From assembly GCA_003650425.1 (NCBI GenBank), contig QMPP01000006.1:1-37253 (forward strand): 37,253 nucleotides of DNA, read 5' to 3'. Shown piece by piece: positions 28,298 through 37,253 of the stretch; position 1 is the stretch's first letter, and each line of letters opens with the position of its first letter. The notes under the pieces were generated by a model that made no database searches, had not been told where the DNA came from, and saw only the letters and a program-made list of their open reading frames with translations. A program made the position numbers and the translations under genes. This DNA comes from Bacteroidota bacterium. Lineage in GTDB: Bacteria > Bacteroidota > Bacteroidia > Bacteroidales > F082.

Positions 28298-28717
28298 ATG
28301 GCACTAGTAAGATTTAATCAGTATCCGGCTTTAACCGATTTGTTTGAAAGTCTGGAAAAAAATTTCTTCAACAACGAAGAAAAATTTGAAGGAACCGTTC
28401 CTGCAGTGAACATTAAAGAAGACAACGATAAATACACGTTGGAGATGGCTGCACCAGGAATGAAGAAAGCCGATTTTCATATCAATCTTGAAAAAGATGT
28501 GTTAACCATTTCGTCAGAACAGAAAGAGGAAAAAGAAGAAAAGAAAGATGATTTTGCAAGACGTGAGTTTTATTACAACTCATTCAGCCGTTCGTTCAGC
28601 TTGCCTGAAACCGTTGATGTGGAAAACATCAAGGCGGATTACAAAAATGGGATTTTGAACGTTGTTTTGCCTAAAAAAGAGGAAACTAAGGTTACCCGCG
28701 AGATTAAAATCTCATAA
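28298..28717 (+). CDS. Hsp20/alpha-crystallin family small heat shock protein
   Basis: PAVNIKEDNDKYTLEMAAPGMKKADFHINLEKDVLTIS, FSRSFSLPETVDVENIKADYKNGILNVVLPKKEE. Strong SD aaaggagg at 28282-28289. Confidence 0.95.
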   Translation: MALVRFNQYPALTDLFESLEKNFFNNEEKFEGTVPAVNIKEDNDKYTLEMAAPGMKKADFHINLEKDVLTISSEQKEEKEEKKDDFARREFYYNSFSRSFSLPETVDVENIKADYKNGILNVVLPKKEETKVTREIKIS

Positions 28718-28740
28718 TGGCAAAAACAATCTGAATCTGA

Positions 28741-28778
28741 AAAAAAAGTCCGGCTGCGTACGCAGCCGGACTTTTTTT
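28741..28778. terminator. bidirectional Rho-independent terminator (perfect 38-bp palindrome)
   Basis: aaaaaaagtccggctgcgt|acgcagccggacttttttt, between convergent hsp20 and rluB. Confidence 0.93.
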
Positions 28779-28874
28779 ATTTAACCTCTTCTCCTCTTTT
28801 TCCTTAGCTGGTTACGCGTAAGTGTTTCAAAATCTTGTGGTAAAAGATCAGGCATGTTTAATAAATCGGGTTAG

Positions 28875-29732
28875 CTATGGAAGCATCTTTAACATGTTCA
28901 CCTCTTTTTCGGTGAGCTTACGCCATTTTCCTCGTGGGATGTCTTTTTTGGTCAGACTGGCAAACATCACCCTGTCGAGACGAACAACCTTGTATCCAAG
29001 ATGCTCAAAAACCCTGCGAACAATCCGGTTTCTACCCGAGTGTATCTCTATTCCCACTTCCGTTTTATCGTGAGCCTTTTGATCATAAGCAATTTTATCG
29101 GGCTTTATGGCACCATCTTCCAACTCAATGCCGGCAGCAATTTCCAAAAGATGACTTTTGGTGAGCGGTTTATCTAACACCACGTGATACAACTTTTTAA
29201 CCCCATGCCTGGGATGGGTAAGTTTTTTAGCCAATTCGCCATCGTTGGTAAACAGCAGAAGTCCGGTAGTATTTTTATCAAGACGTCCTACAGGATAAAT
29301 TCTTTCGTTGCAGGCGTTTTGTACCAGCGACATCACAATTTTTCTGTCTTGTGGATCGCTGGAGGTGGTTATAAAGTCTTTGGGTTTGTTAAGCATTATG
29401 TATTGCAACTTTTCAGCCCTCAGGGTTTGATCGCCATACATCACTTTGTCGGTACGTTTTACTTTTGTACCCATCTCAACAACCACTTTTCCGTTAACGG
29501 TTACAGCCCCACTTTCAATGAGTCTGTCGGCTTCACGACGTGAACATACCCCTGCATCGGCCAGAAATTTGTTTAACCGTATTAATCCGTCAGAATTTAT
29601 TTTGGGTTGTTGCGTCCGGCTTGCTTTCTTTTTAAACTTGTGTTCGGTTGAGTCGGCTTTGGGAGCGAAGCTCTTTCGCTTTTTGGTGGTTTTTTTAATG
29701 AATTTATCAAATCCACCTTTTTTCTTATCCAT
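28875..29732 (-). CDS. 23S rRNA pseudouridine synthase, RluB/RsuA family
   Basis: S4 domain IRLNKFLADAGVCSRREADRLIESGAVTVNG, YPVGRLDKNTTGLLLFTNDGEL, SGRNRIVRRVFEHLGYKVVRLDRV; basic N-terminal extension. Confidence 0.94.
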   Translation of the reverse strand: MDKKKGGFDKFIKKTTKKRKSFAPKADSTEHKFKKKASRTQQPKINSDGLIRLNKFLADAGVCSRREADRLIESGAVTVNGKVVVEMGTKVKRTDKVMYGDQTLRAEKLQYIMLNKPKDFITTSSDPQDRKIVMSLVQNACNERIYPVGRLDKNTTGLLLFTNDGELAKKLTHPRHGVKKLYHVVLDKPLTKSHLLEIAAGIELEDGAIKPDKIAYDQKAHDKTEVGIEIHSGRNRIVRRVFEHLGYKVVRLDRVMFASLTKKDIPRGKWRKLTEKEVNMLKMLP

Positions 29733-29833
29733 AGTTAATCAAATATTTGACCTGCAAAAGTACACAAAAGTGGTTGATTAGTTGCATAGCGTGTCAAATT
29801 TCAGTATATTTAACAATTGAAAAAAATGATTCT

Positions 29834-30721
29834 ATGTACAATAATAAAAATTTGGTCATCGTTCCCGTCAACTTTTCAGAAGAGGCGGAAAACGGTGCTG
29901 TTTACGCTTTGCAAATAGCCACAGGCATCAATGCCAACATTGTATTACTGAACGCCTACTTTAACCCCGCCCTGTATGTTCCGGGAATGCTCGAGCCATA
30001 TTCGAACCTTGTTAGTATTGAGGAAGACATCAGAGCATTGGAAAAGGAGGCGTACATTAACCTTGTGGCATTAAAGCAGCTACTTGACGAGAGAATTAAC
30101 AAAGAGGGCATCTCAAATGTTGAAGTTGCCTACGATTTAGTTCAGGGATATCCTGTTAACGCAATTCTATCGTATGCCGATGAGTTTAAACCCAACGTGA
30201 TTGTGATGGGATCACCGGGGAAAAAGCCGGGTGGTACCACAGCCTTTGGAAAAGTTACCACCCGAATCATGGAAAAAGCCAATATGCCGGTAATTGCCGT
30301 GCCAATAGGCTATAGCGCCGAGCAATTTACAAAACCCCAAAAAGTACTCTACCTCACCAGTCTCGATAATACCGACTACTCAGCCCTTGAACGACTGACA
30401 GGTTTTGCCAGGTTTTTTGATGCCCGCATACTTTGCGTCCACACTTCCACCATCCAAAGTAACGAATCAGATGAAGAAAAGATGCGGGGAATAAAAAAAT
30501 ATATTATTAAACAGTTGGGGGTAACTAACCTGGAATGCGGCATTCTGGAAACAGCTAACCCGTTGTCAGGCCTTGAAAAATTTATTAACGAACGGGGTGT
30601 TGACATCATTGCCTTTTCAACTCAAAAACGAAATGTGCTGCTCAGGTTTTTTATACCCGATTCAAGCCACTGTTATTTACATCAAACAGGCATACCACTA
30701 CTGGTGTATCACGCCCGGTAA
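29834..30721 (+). CDS. tandem-domain universal stress protein
   Basis: MYNNKNLVIVPVNFSEEAENGAVYALQIA ... IVMGSPGKKPGG...GKVTTRIMEKANMPVIAVP; second Usp-like half to the end. ATG 29834 preferred over ORF start 29747. Confidence 0.88.
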   Translation: MYNNKNLVIVPVNFSEEAENGAVYALQIATGINANIVLLNAYFNPALYVPGMLEPYSNLVSIEEDIRALEKEAYINLVALKQLLDERINKEGISNVEVAYDLVQGYPVNAILSYADEFKPNVIVMGSPGKKPGGTTAFGKVTTRIMEKANMPVIAVPIGYSAEQFTKPQKVLYLTSLDNTDYSALERLTGFARFFDARILCVHTSTIQSNESDEEKMRGIKKYIIKQLGVTNLECGILETANPLSGLEKFINERGVDIIAFSTQKRNVLLRFFIPDSSHCYLHQTGIPLLVYHAR

Positions 30722-30728
30722 GGCAGAC

Positions 30729-30923
30729 TTATCGCTTTCGCGAAGCTAAATCCGACAAAATATAATACCCGGTTACCGTCAAAACAAAAAGTCCGCATAG
30801 CCACAGCTCGCAATGCCCAATTATTAGCTTTAACACCAACAACATAACCAGCATCAGCAAGGTTATCCACCCTAGGTATTGCTGAAACCTTTTTGATTTT
30901 ATCAGTCTGTCATACCACTTCAT
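30729..30923 (-). CDS. small membrane protein of unknown function
   Basis: 64 aa with two hydrophobic segments; start overlaps the yraN stop. Confidence 0.6.
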   Translation of the reverse strand: MKWYDRLIKSKRFQQYLGWITLLMLVMLLVLKLIIGHCELWLCGLFVLTVTGYYILSDLASRKR

Positions 30924-31282
30924 AAGCCTGGTGTAAATGCATCGATAATATGATTAATGGTATGGGATTGGTTGGTTAGCACAATGGAAACAATGTCGTA
31001 CCGTACGCCGCCCTCCCAGTCTGTTTTATCAACATAGTCCTGTGCCGCGCTTATCAGAAGTTTTTGTTTTTTAGCATCCACCGCCTCTTCGGGGTAGCCA
31101 AAATAGTCGGTACTACGTGTTTTAACCTCCACGATAACCAGCTCACCGTTATCTATGGCAATAACATCAATCTCCTTGTGGATACTGCGCCAGTTGGTTT
31201 CCAAAATCTCATACCCTTTCGATTTAAGATGCTGAACTGCGAGAGCTTCCCCCTTCTTTCCCATTTCAATGTGTTTGGCCAT
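30920..31282 (-). CDS. YraN/UPF0102 family endonuclease-like protein
   Basis: GKKGEALAVQHLKSKGYEILETNWRSIHKEIDVIAIDNGELVIVEVKTRS. Confidence 0.93.
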   Translation of the reverse strand: MAKHIEMGKKGEALAVQHLKSKGYEILETNWRSIHKEIDVIAIDNGELVIVEVKTRSTDYFGYPEEAVDAKKQKLLISAAQDYVDKTDWEGGVRYDIVSIVLTNQSHTINHIIDAFTPGL

Positions 31283-31387
31283 AAATCAAGTTAAGTTGAT
31301 AAGCGAAGATAGGAAACTTTTGGAAATGATTCGTTGCTTTGTTTTCGGATTTTCCTTAAAAATATTTTTATTCAACTGTAAGATTAT

Positions 31388-31395
31388 TACCTTTG
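31388..31395 (+). promoter_or_regulatory. putative -7 element (TACCTTTG)
   Basis: Matches TAnnTTTG, 32 nt before ATG 31427. Confidence 0.45.
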
Positions 31396-31426
31396 AAAAG
31401 TGTAACGAGTTTAAAAACCAGTCATT

Positions 31427-34400
31427 ATGAAAAATCTATTAACCCTAGTTTTGTTAATTGTAACGGCCTTTACCCTCGAAAGCCGGCCAACTGCCATCCA
31501 TCGCGACCTGATAACCATAACCGTTTACACGGAAAATTGTTTAAGCAATCCCATCGACAGCGTATCGATAAAGCTAATACAAAAGGATTCGCCTTATCAA
31601 ACATGGACAAGCCTAAGCGATACTGTCGGTTTTGTACAATTCGACACCATTCCCACCGGCACTTACGATATTGTTGCTTTTAAAAGGGGATGCCAGGAAT
31701 CCGAATTACAAAACATCTCCATTACCTCCAACTATACGACCCATATTACACTTGACCGAAAGCTTTACAAAGTACGCAATCTGCATGTAGATTCATTAAC
31801 CTCGGAAGTAACTTGGGATAAACCGCTTATTACTGCTTTAAATACAGATTTTGAAGCAGCCACCTTTCCCCCCGAAAACTGGCAAATTGAAACAGACGGT
31901 GAAGGATGGTATCAATCAAGTATATCCGACAGTCTGTTTAACAACTGGACTATCCCGGCATGGCCCGGCCAATATGCCATAGTCAACCATGACTACTCAA
32001 CGCAGGGAGGTAGTTACGACTATCTTATCACCTCTGAAATCGATGTAAGGGTTAGCAATCAGCTTAAACTCTGTTTCGACAGCTATTACGATTCGCTTTA
32101 CGGTGGAACGGCAAAGGTTGAATATAGTGCCGATAACGGTGCTACGTGGCAACTGCTGAAACAACTTTCGCCCGATACGATATGGCAAAAAGATACTGTT
32201 GATTTATCACCCATCACCCAAAGCGGGATAGAAAACATTAAAATCCGGTTTAACTTCACAGCCGGAAACGGGCCATTATACGACGGCTGGGCTATTGACA
32301 ATGTAAACATACATGGAGAAGAGGCCTGGTACGAAGGGTTTGAATTGTATTTCAATAATAACTTCTTCGACAGCTTGCCTCACGATCAGTTTTCATATTT
32401 TTTGAATGATCTGATTTATGGCACATCTTATACCGCCAGCCTGAAGGCAACAGGAGAATGTACTATGTCGGAAGAGGTTTTGTATCAGTGGATATCTCGT
32501 TATTTGTATCCACCGCGAAATGCACACGAAAACTATACCTATAATACCAGTGTCGTTTCTTTTTTATGGTTGCCACCCCAAAAATGCGATACTACCTGCC
32601 ATGTTCCTTACGGTTTACTGTCTTACAACATCTTTCGCAACGGAGCACTCATTAGTAACACGCCTTACAACAACGAACCTGATACGTCCGAATATGTTTA
32701 TACCGACCCATTTGTAATGCCCGGCACCTATTATTATCAGGCTACTGCCCTGTACGATCTGGCACAATTTGGTTATCCCGGTGAAATCGGCGAGTCAATG
32801 ATTACTCCCGTTGATACCATTACCGTGATATGGGGATACGACCTCCCTTTTAGCGAAAATTGGGATCTGGGTTCATTTAATTTTAATAACTGGACGATTG
32901 AAACAAATAACTGGATTATCAACAGCACTTCAGGCGACAATGCCCCTTCAGCTCAATTTATCAATACACCTCATTTAACGAATGACTATGAATCATGCTT
33001 AACCTCCTCTCCCATTAAGGCCGACAGCATTACCGAAGGCGAAATATGGCTCGATGGCAACCTGAAACTTGACGACCTGAACGAAACCGGCGAAGAGCAT
33101 CTTGTCGTTGAAGTATATAACGGCGAACAGTGGTATCAGGTTTACGATGTGGCAAACCACGGTAGTTTTGATTTTGATGAAGGACAGATTCATCTTAATA
33201 TTTCCGATTATACAAAAGGTAAAGTTTTTCAAATAAGGTTTAAAGCAACAGGGCAAAACTCTGCTGACATCAATTCATGGTTTATTGATAACATAAACAT
33301 TTACAGAACTTGTGATGCACCTTCTGATTTTACGGGAGAATATTTTTGGGAAGGCCCGGGTGCAAATGGTTATGGGGTTCAACTTGAGTGGGAAGCTCCC
33401 ACAATGCCCATGGGGCCAAGATGGATATTTTGGGGGTATGGAGAAAACAGTTCGGCAATTGGCTTGGCAGATGGCGGTGATTTTTCGGTGGCTGCACGAT
33501 GGGATAGTAATCAAATTGCTGAATATGTAGGGGGTAGTATTACCAAAATGGAAATCTATATTCAGGATACTGATTATTCCAACCTCATCCTTAAGGTATG
33601 GAAAGGAGCTGAAGCATCCAGTCTTGTTTATAGTGAAGATGTAACGAGTTCGATTGTAGCAAACACTTTTAACGAATTTACGCTTTCCTCACCGGTTTTA
33701 ATTGAAGAGGGTGACGAAATATGGGTTGGTTATACCATTCTTGGACAAGCATTCGGGGTTTGTCCAGCCGGAACTGATGCCGGGCCTGCATTTACGGGAA
33801 ATGGCGACAAAATAACAACTGATGGCGTTACCTGGGAAAATCTTTCCGATTTTGGTTATGATATGAACTGGAACATAGCCATGCATATTGAAACGATTTA
33901 CTTTAATTCTTCACGCTCACAGACTAAAACGGATGGTACAGTTTATACTACTCCGGGAGCAACCCTGTCGCTGAGTGAAATGAATCCGAGCCCGGTAAAA
34001 ATGAAGACCGGTAATTCTAAAGAATTTAGTGGTTTTACCATTTATAGAAGTGAGACAGGAAATAAAGGAGATTACGTGCCCTACAAGACGGTTCCGTACA
34101 AAGAGGGTACTACTCATTACAACTTAAAGGATATGTATCCGAATGTCAACTCTCAGCAAACTTACTGGTATAAAGTAAGCGCGAATTGGACAAGTGATCT
34201 GGATAATTGTGAATCGGGATTTGCCAATTCTCAACTAAACCCTGAGGAAGATTTTGTTGAAATTTTTGTAACCGGAGTAAATGAACTACAAGCAGGTTCC
34301 GTCACACTTTACCCTAATCCCGCAACAAATAGCATCACCATTACATCAACACGGGGAATTGAAAAACTGACTGTATTCAATGCTACAGGTCAGATGGTTG

Positions 34401-34540
34401 AGCAAATATCACTTGGCAACAAACAACAAATAGTACTTAATACTTCAAAATACAAAGCCGGGGTTTACCATGCCAAAATAGAAACCGGTTCAATAACAAA
34501 TTCAGAAAAAATTGTTAAACGGTTTGTTGTTGTAAAATAA
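31427..34540 (+). CDS. large secreted protein with MAM/choice-of-anchor-J-like domains and T9SS type A sorting domain
   Basis: Signal peptide; FEAATFPPENWQIETDGEGWYQSS...YAIVNHDYSTQGGSYDYLITSEIDV; second ENWDLGSFNFNNWTIETNNWII; C-term VTLYPNPATNSITITSTRGIEKLTVFNATGQMVEQ...AGVYHAKIETGSITNSEKIVKRFVVVK. Confidence 0.9.
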   Translation: MKNLLTLVLLIVTAFTLESRPTAIHRDLITITVYTENCLSNPIDSVSIKLIQKDSPYQTWTSLSDTVGFVQFDTIPTGTYDIVAFKRGCQESELQNISITSNYTTHITLDRKLYKVRNLHVDSLTSEVTWDKPLITALNTDFEAATFPPENWQIETDGEGWYQSSISDSLFNNWTIPAWPGQYAIVNHDYSTQGGSYDYLITSEIDVRVSNQLKLCFDSYYDSLYGGTAKVEYSADNGATWQLLKQLSPDTIWQKDTVDLSPITQSGIENIKIRFNFTAGNGPLYDGWAIDNVNIHGEEAWYEGFELYFNNNFFDSLPHDQFSYFLNDLIYGTSYTASLKATGECTMSEEVLYQWISRYLYPPRNAHENYTYNTSVVSFLWLPPQKCDTTCHVPYGLLSYNIFRNGALISNTPYNNEPDTSEYVYTDPFVMPGTYYYQATALYDLAQFGYPGEIGESMITPVDTITVIWGYDLPFSENWDLGSFNFNNWTIETNNWIINSTSGDNAPSAQFINTPHLTNDYESCLTSSPIKADSITEGEIWLDGNLKLDDLNETGEEHLVVEVYNGEQWYQVYDVANHGSFDFDEGQIHLNISDYTKGKVFQIRFKATGQNSADINSWFIDNINIYRTCDAPSDFTGEYFWEGPGANGYGVQLEWEAPTMPMGPRWIFWGYGENSSAIGLADGGDFSVAARWDSNQIAEYVGGSITKMEIYIQDTDYSNLILKVWKGAEASSLVYSEDVTSSIVANTFNEFTLSSPVLIEEGDEIWVGYTILGQAFGVCPAGTDAGPAFTGNGDKITTDGVTWENLSDFGYDMNWNIAMHIETIYFNSSRSQTKTDGTVYTTPGATLSLSEMNPSPVKMKTGNSKEFSGFTIYRSETGNKGDYVPYKTVPYKEGTTHYNLKDMYPNVNSQQTYWYKVSANWTSDLDNCESGFANSQLNPEEDFVEIFVTGVNELQAGSVTLYPNPATNSITITSTRGIEKLTVFNATGQMVEQISLGNKQQIVLNTSKYKAGVYHAKIETGSITNSEKIVKRFVVVK

Positions 34541-34618
34541 TATTTGAATATCGAACACCAAAGCAGTCAGGGCTCTTTATCTCCAATAAAATTTATGTTT
34601 TAAACTCTTGCCGATTTT

Positions 34619-34650
34619 CTTGATATTTCATCTGCCATAGAGTACCTTTG
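34619..34650 (+). promoter_or_regulatory. putative Bacteroidota promoter for the UDG/CGGC/NifX/radical SAM cluster
   Basis: TTG at 34620-34622, 20-nt spacer, TACCTTTG at 34643-34650. Confidence 0.55.
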
Positions 34651-34747
34651 TTGCATTAATTAATTATCATGTAAAAAGCGATATCATTGAGTCCACTCAT
34701 CATTAACAAATATTGTTTTGATACCCTTTTGTGATATTTAACATCAA

Positions 34748-35344
34748 ATGGAACAATTCAGCCCTATAGAAAAACAGGAATCACTGGATGTGCTTAATTA
34801 TCAAATTAGGTCGTGCAAAAAATGCGGACTGCACACTACCCGCAAACATGCTCTTGTCGGCGAAGGAAACATTAATGCTAACATCATGTTCGTGGCGCTT
34901 TCACCGGGAGCAAAAGAGGATGTCCAAAACAAAATGTTTGTAGGCCCTTCGGGAAAGGTCTTTAACAAGTTACTGTATGCCGCAGGCATTGACAGAAACA
35001 GGGTTTTTATGACTAACCTGGTAAAATGCATCTTACCCGGAAACCGAAAACCCAAAGTCGATGAAATTGAATCGTGTAGCCTGTTTTTAAATGATGAAAT
35101 AGCCATTATTCAGCCCAAAATAATTGTTCCTTTAGGCTATTATGCCACCCGTTCAATTTTATTAAAATTCAATGCAAATCCTGATTACGCTGCCATGAGT
35201 TTTAAAAACATTAACGGACAGCTATTAAATTTTAGCGGCGTAAAAGTTTATCCGCTAACCCACCCGTCGGCATTACTTTACAACCCCTCGTTTGAAGCAG
35301 TGACCATCGAAAAATATAAAAATTTAAAAGGTCTCACAGAATAA
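34748..35344 (+). CDS. uracil-DNA glycosylase family protein, Fe-S (family 4-like)
   Basis: SCKKCGLHTTRKHALVGEGN, ALSPGAKEDVQNKMFVGPSGKVFNKLL, FMTNLVKC...ESC, PLTHPSALL; four Cys spaced as in Fe-S UDGs. Confidence 0.85.
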   Translation: MEQFSPIEKQESLDVLNYQIRSCKKCGLHTTRKHALVGEGNINANIMFVALSPGAKEDVQNKMFVGPSGKVFNKLLYAAGIDRNRVFMTNLVKCILPGNRKPKVDEIESCSLFLNDEIAIIQPKIIVPLGYYATRSILLKFNANPDYAAMSFKNINGQLLNFSGVKVYPLTHPSALLYNPSFEAVTIEKYKNLKGLTE

Positions 35345-35355
35345 AAGATAAGCAG

Positions 35356-35805
35356 ATGAAGAAGACAAAAAAAATAGGAATTATCATTTGTGATCGTTAT
35401 CGAAACTGTGCCGGCGGTAAATGTTTTCGTGCCATGAAAAACCACGAAGGAGCTTTCAGCATATACGACAGCGATACTGATTTGGAAATTGCAGGCTACA
35501 CCTCCTGTGGAGGATGTCCCGGTGGAAACATCGAATATGCTCCTGCCGAAATGATTAAAAACGGAGTGGAAGTTATTCATTTTGCAACAGGGTTTGTGGT
35601 GGGTTATCCCCCTTGCCCGTACATCAGTCATTTTAAATCGTTTATCGAAGAAAACTATAAAATCCCCGTTGTCATAGGAACCCATCCTATTCCTGAGAAG
35701 TATTTAAAAGTCCATAAAAAATTAGGTACATGGAAAACAGAAGTGTGGCAAAAAATGATTGCCTCTACACTTTGTGATAAAAAAACCCGCCTGTCATACG
35801 ACTAA
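35356..35805 (+). CDS. CGGC-domain protein
   Basis: IGIIICDRYRNCAGGKCFRAMKNHEGAF ... GYTSCGGCPGGNIEYAP ... GYPPCPYISHF. Confidence 0.88.
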   Translation: MKKTKKIGIIICDRYRNCAGGKCFRAMKNHEGAFSIYDSDTDLEIAGYTSCGGCPGGNIEYAPAEMIKNGVEVIHFATGFVVGYPPCPYISHFKSFIEENYKIPVVIGTHPIPEKYLKVHKKLGTWKTEVWQKMIASTLCDKKTRLSYD

Positions 35806-35807
35806 AT

Positions 35808-36011
35808 ATGAAGAGACAAAAACAATGTAAATGGTTTCCCGTTTGCCCCATGAAATTTTTTTTGGAACAAGGTAAATTGGATCGTTATTGGGTAGATAAG
35901 TATTGTCAGGGCAACTGGGAAAAGTGTGTCCGCTATCAAAAAGAAGAAGCGGGAATATATCATCCTGATAATATGATGCCTAACGGAATAATAAATGTTA
36001 ACTTAAAATAG
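35808..36011 (+). CDS. small Cys-rich protein (CKWFPVCP...YCQGNWEKC)
   Basis: 67 aa: MKRQKQCKWFPVCPMKFFLEQGKLDRYWVDKYCQGNWEKCVRYQKEEAGIYHPDNMMPNG; four Cys; 2 nt after the CGGC gene, 4 nt before the NifX-like gene. Confidence 0.8.
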   Translation: MKRQKQCKWFPVCPMKFFLEQGKLDRYWVDKYCQGNWEKCVRYQKEEAGIYHPDNMMPNGIINVNLK

Positions 36012-36015
36012 TATT

Positions 36016-36435
36016 ATGAAAATAAAATTAGCTTTTGCAGTAAATCAAACAAACGAATTTGAAGAAAGACATTTTGGAGATACTTATAAATTCTTAATTT
36101 ACGAGTCTGAAAATGACTCGTTTAACTTAGTTTCAGAACAAATAAATATTTATAAGAACTTGCCTCACGGAACAAAAAACAAAGGCGACAGTATTACTGA
36201 ATTATTAAAGAAGCATGAAATCAATGTACTAATATCAATGCAATTTGGTAGAAATTTAACCATTGTAAATAAAAGTTTTATTCCAGTCGCCGTTTCGCAT
36301 AACACCCCGGATGAAGTGATAAAGATTATAAAAAAACAAATACACTGGATTGAAGATGAATTAAATAACAACACTTCAGACTATAGCCTGTTTACTATAA
36401 ATTCAGGCATTATGAAATCTAAAATTGAAGAGTGA
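36016..36435 (+). CDS. NifX/NifB-associated (dinitrogenase iron-molybdenum cofactor biosynthesis) domain protein
   Basis: MKIKLAFAVNQTNEFEERHFGDTYKFLIYE...KNKGDSITELLKKHEINVLISMQFGRNL...FIPVAV. Confidence 0.82.
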   Translation: MKIKLAFAVNQTNEFEERHFGDTYKFLIYESENDSFNLVSEQINIYKNLPHGTKNKGDSITELLKKHEINVLISMQFGRNLTIVNKSFIPVAVSHNTPDEVIKIIKKQIHWIEDELNNNTSDYSLFTINSGIMKSKIEE

Positions 36436-36474
36436 GTTCACTTTGAAAAGCAATTTATTTTAAAACAAAGAGAT

Positions 36475-37253
36475 ATGTATAAATACCTTTTCGGCCCTGT
36501 GCCATCACGACGATTGGGAATGTCGTTGGGAGTAGATTTAGTTCCTAAAAAAGTTTGTTCACTCGATTGTGTCTATTGTGAAGTGGGCCATACCACGAAG
36601 CTCACCACCGGAAGAATGGAATACATTCCTTACGATAAGGTAATAGCTGAGTTGACAGATTACTTTCATAATAATCCTAATCCCGATTACATTACCTTCT
36701 CAGGTTCGGGGGAGCCAACCCTAAACTCGAAAATAGGGGATGTGTTACGGTTTGTTAAGCACGAAAAACCAGAAATCCCAGTGGCTGTATTAACCAACGG
36801 AACACTGCTTTACGATAAAAAAGTCCGCAGTGAGCTTGTCAATGCCGATGTCGTTCTCCCATCGCTTGATGCCGTGACTGAACATACTTTTCAAAAAATA
36901 AACCGCCCGGCCAACGAGCTCAAGGTTAATGAGTATATAAAGGGTCTTGTTGAGTTTAGAAAAGAATATACCGGGCAGATATGGCTTGAAGTATTTATCT
37001 TGCCCGGATACAATGATAATGTTGACGATTTAAAAGCAATGAAAAAAGCCTTTGAGCAAATAAAGCCCGATGAAATTCAGTTAAATACGCTCGACCGCCC
37101 CGGTACAGTAAAAGGCCTCACCCCTGCCAGTAAAGATGGCTTACAAAAAATAGTTGATTTTTGGAAGCTTCCAAACGTGGTGATTATTGCAGCTGCTCCC
37201 GAAAGAAAAAAGATAAAATCGTACCGTAAAGATGCAGAAACTACTATTCTTGA
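36475..37253 (+). CDS. radical SAM protein (COG0731-like), partial at right edge
   Basis: MYKYLFGPVPSRRLGMSLGVDLVPKKVCSLDCVYCEVGHTTKLT (CxxxxxCxxC variant CSLDCVYC), ITFSGSGEPTLNSKIGD, VAVLTNGTLL. No stop in the window. Confidence 0.92.
   Translation, partial: MYKYLFGPVPSRRLGMSLGVDLVPKKVCSLDCVYCEVGHTTKLTTGRMEYIPYDKVIAELTDYFHNNPNPDYITFSGSGEPTLNSKIGDVLRFVKHEKPEIPVAVLTNGTLLYDKKVRSELVNADVVLPSLDAVTEHTFQKINRPANELKVNEYIKGLVEFRKEYTGQIWLEVFILPGYNDNVDDLKAMKKAFEQIKPDEIQLNTLDRPGTVKGLTPASKDGLQKIVDFWKLPNVVIIAAAPERKKIKSYRKDAETTIL

Noticed and set aside
36016-36435. Evidence for nitrogen fixation
   Set aside because: The NifX-like domain alone is widespread in non-diazotrophic anaerobes; no nifHDK genes are in the window.

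Overview
The window looks like a chromosomal segment of an anaerobic or facultative Bacteroidota, probably Bacteroidales/Marinilabiliales. Support: several TAnnTTTG -7 promoter motifs, two type IX secretion (T9SS) C-terminal sorting domains, and Bacteroidota-type gene content. It is mostly housekeeping: a tricorn-like protease N-terminus, an AddA-like helicase/nuclease, TamB, TsaD, an ABC-F ATPase, shikimate kinase, a sirtuin, a guanine deaminase-like protein, Aat, a class III aminotransferase, a glycosyltransferase/flippase pair, Hsp20, RluB, UspA, YraN, tRNA-Val(TAC) and tRNA-Thr(CGT). Two accessory-looking blocks stand out. (1) 12.5-18.4 kb is a compact dialkylresorcinol (DarA/DarB) locus with ACP, two acyltransferases and a methyltransferase, but no polyene-forming genes nearby. 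It is interrupted by a ~250-bp array of ~45-bp GC-rich palindromic repeats bounded by a 24-bp inverted repeat. (2) 34.6-37.25 kb is a tightly packed cysteine/metalloprotein cluster: Fe-S type UDG, CGGC protein, small CKWFPVCP protein, NifX-like protein and radical SAM (open at the right edge). Two remnants missing from the ORF track were found by translation: a decayed hydantoinase-B/5-oxoprolinase C-terminus (21530-21788, -), and an orphan T9SS sorting-domain tail lying in frame directly after the aminotransferase stop codon (23847-24029, -). All calls come from reading the sequence; no database search was run.
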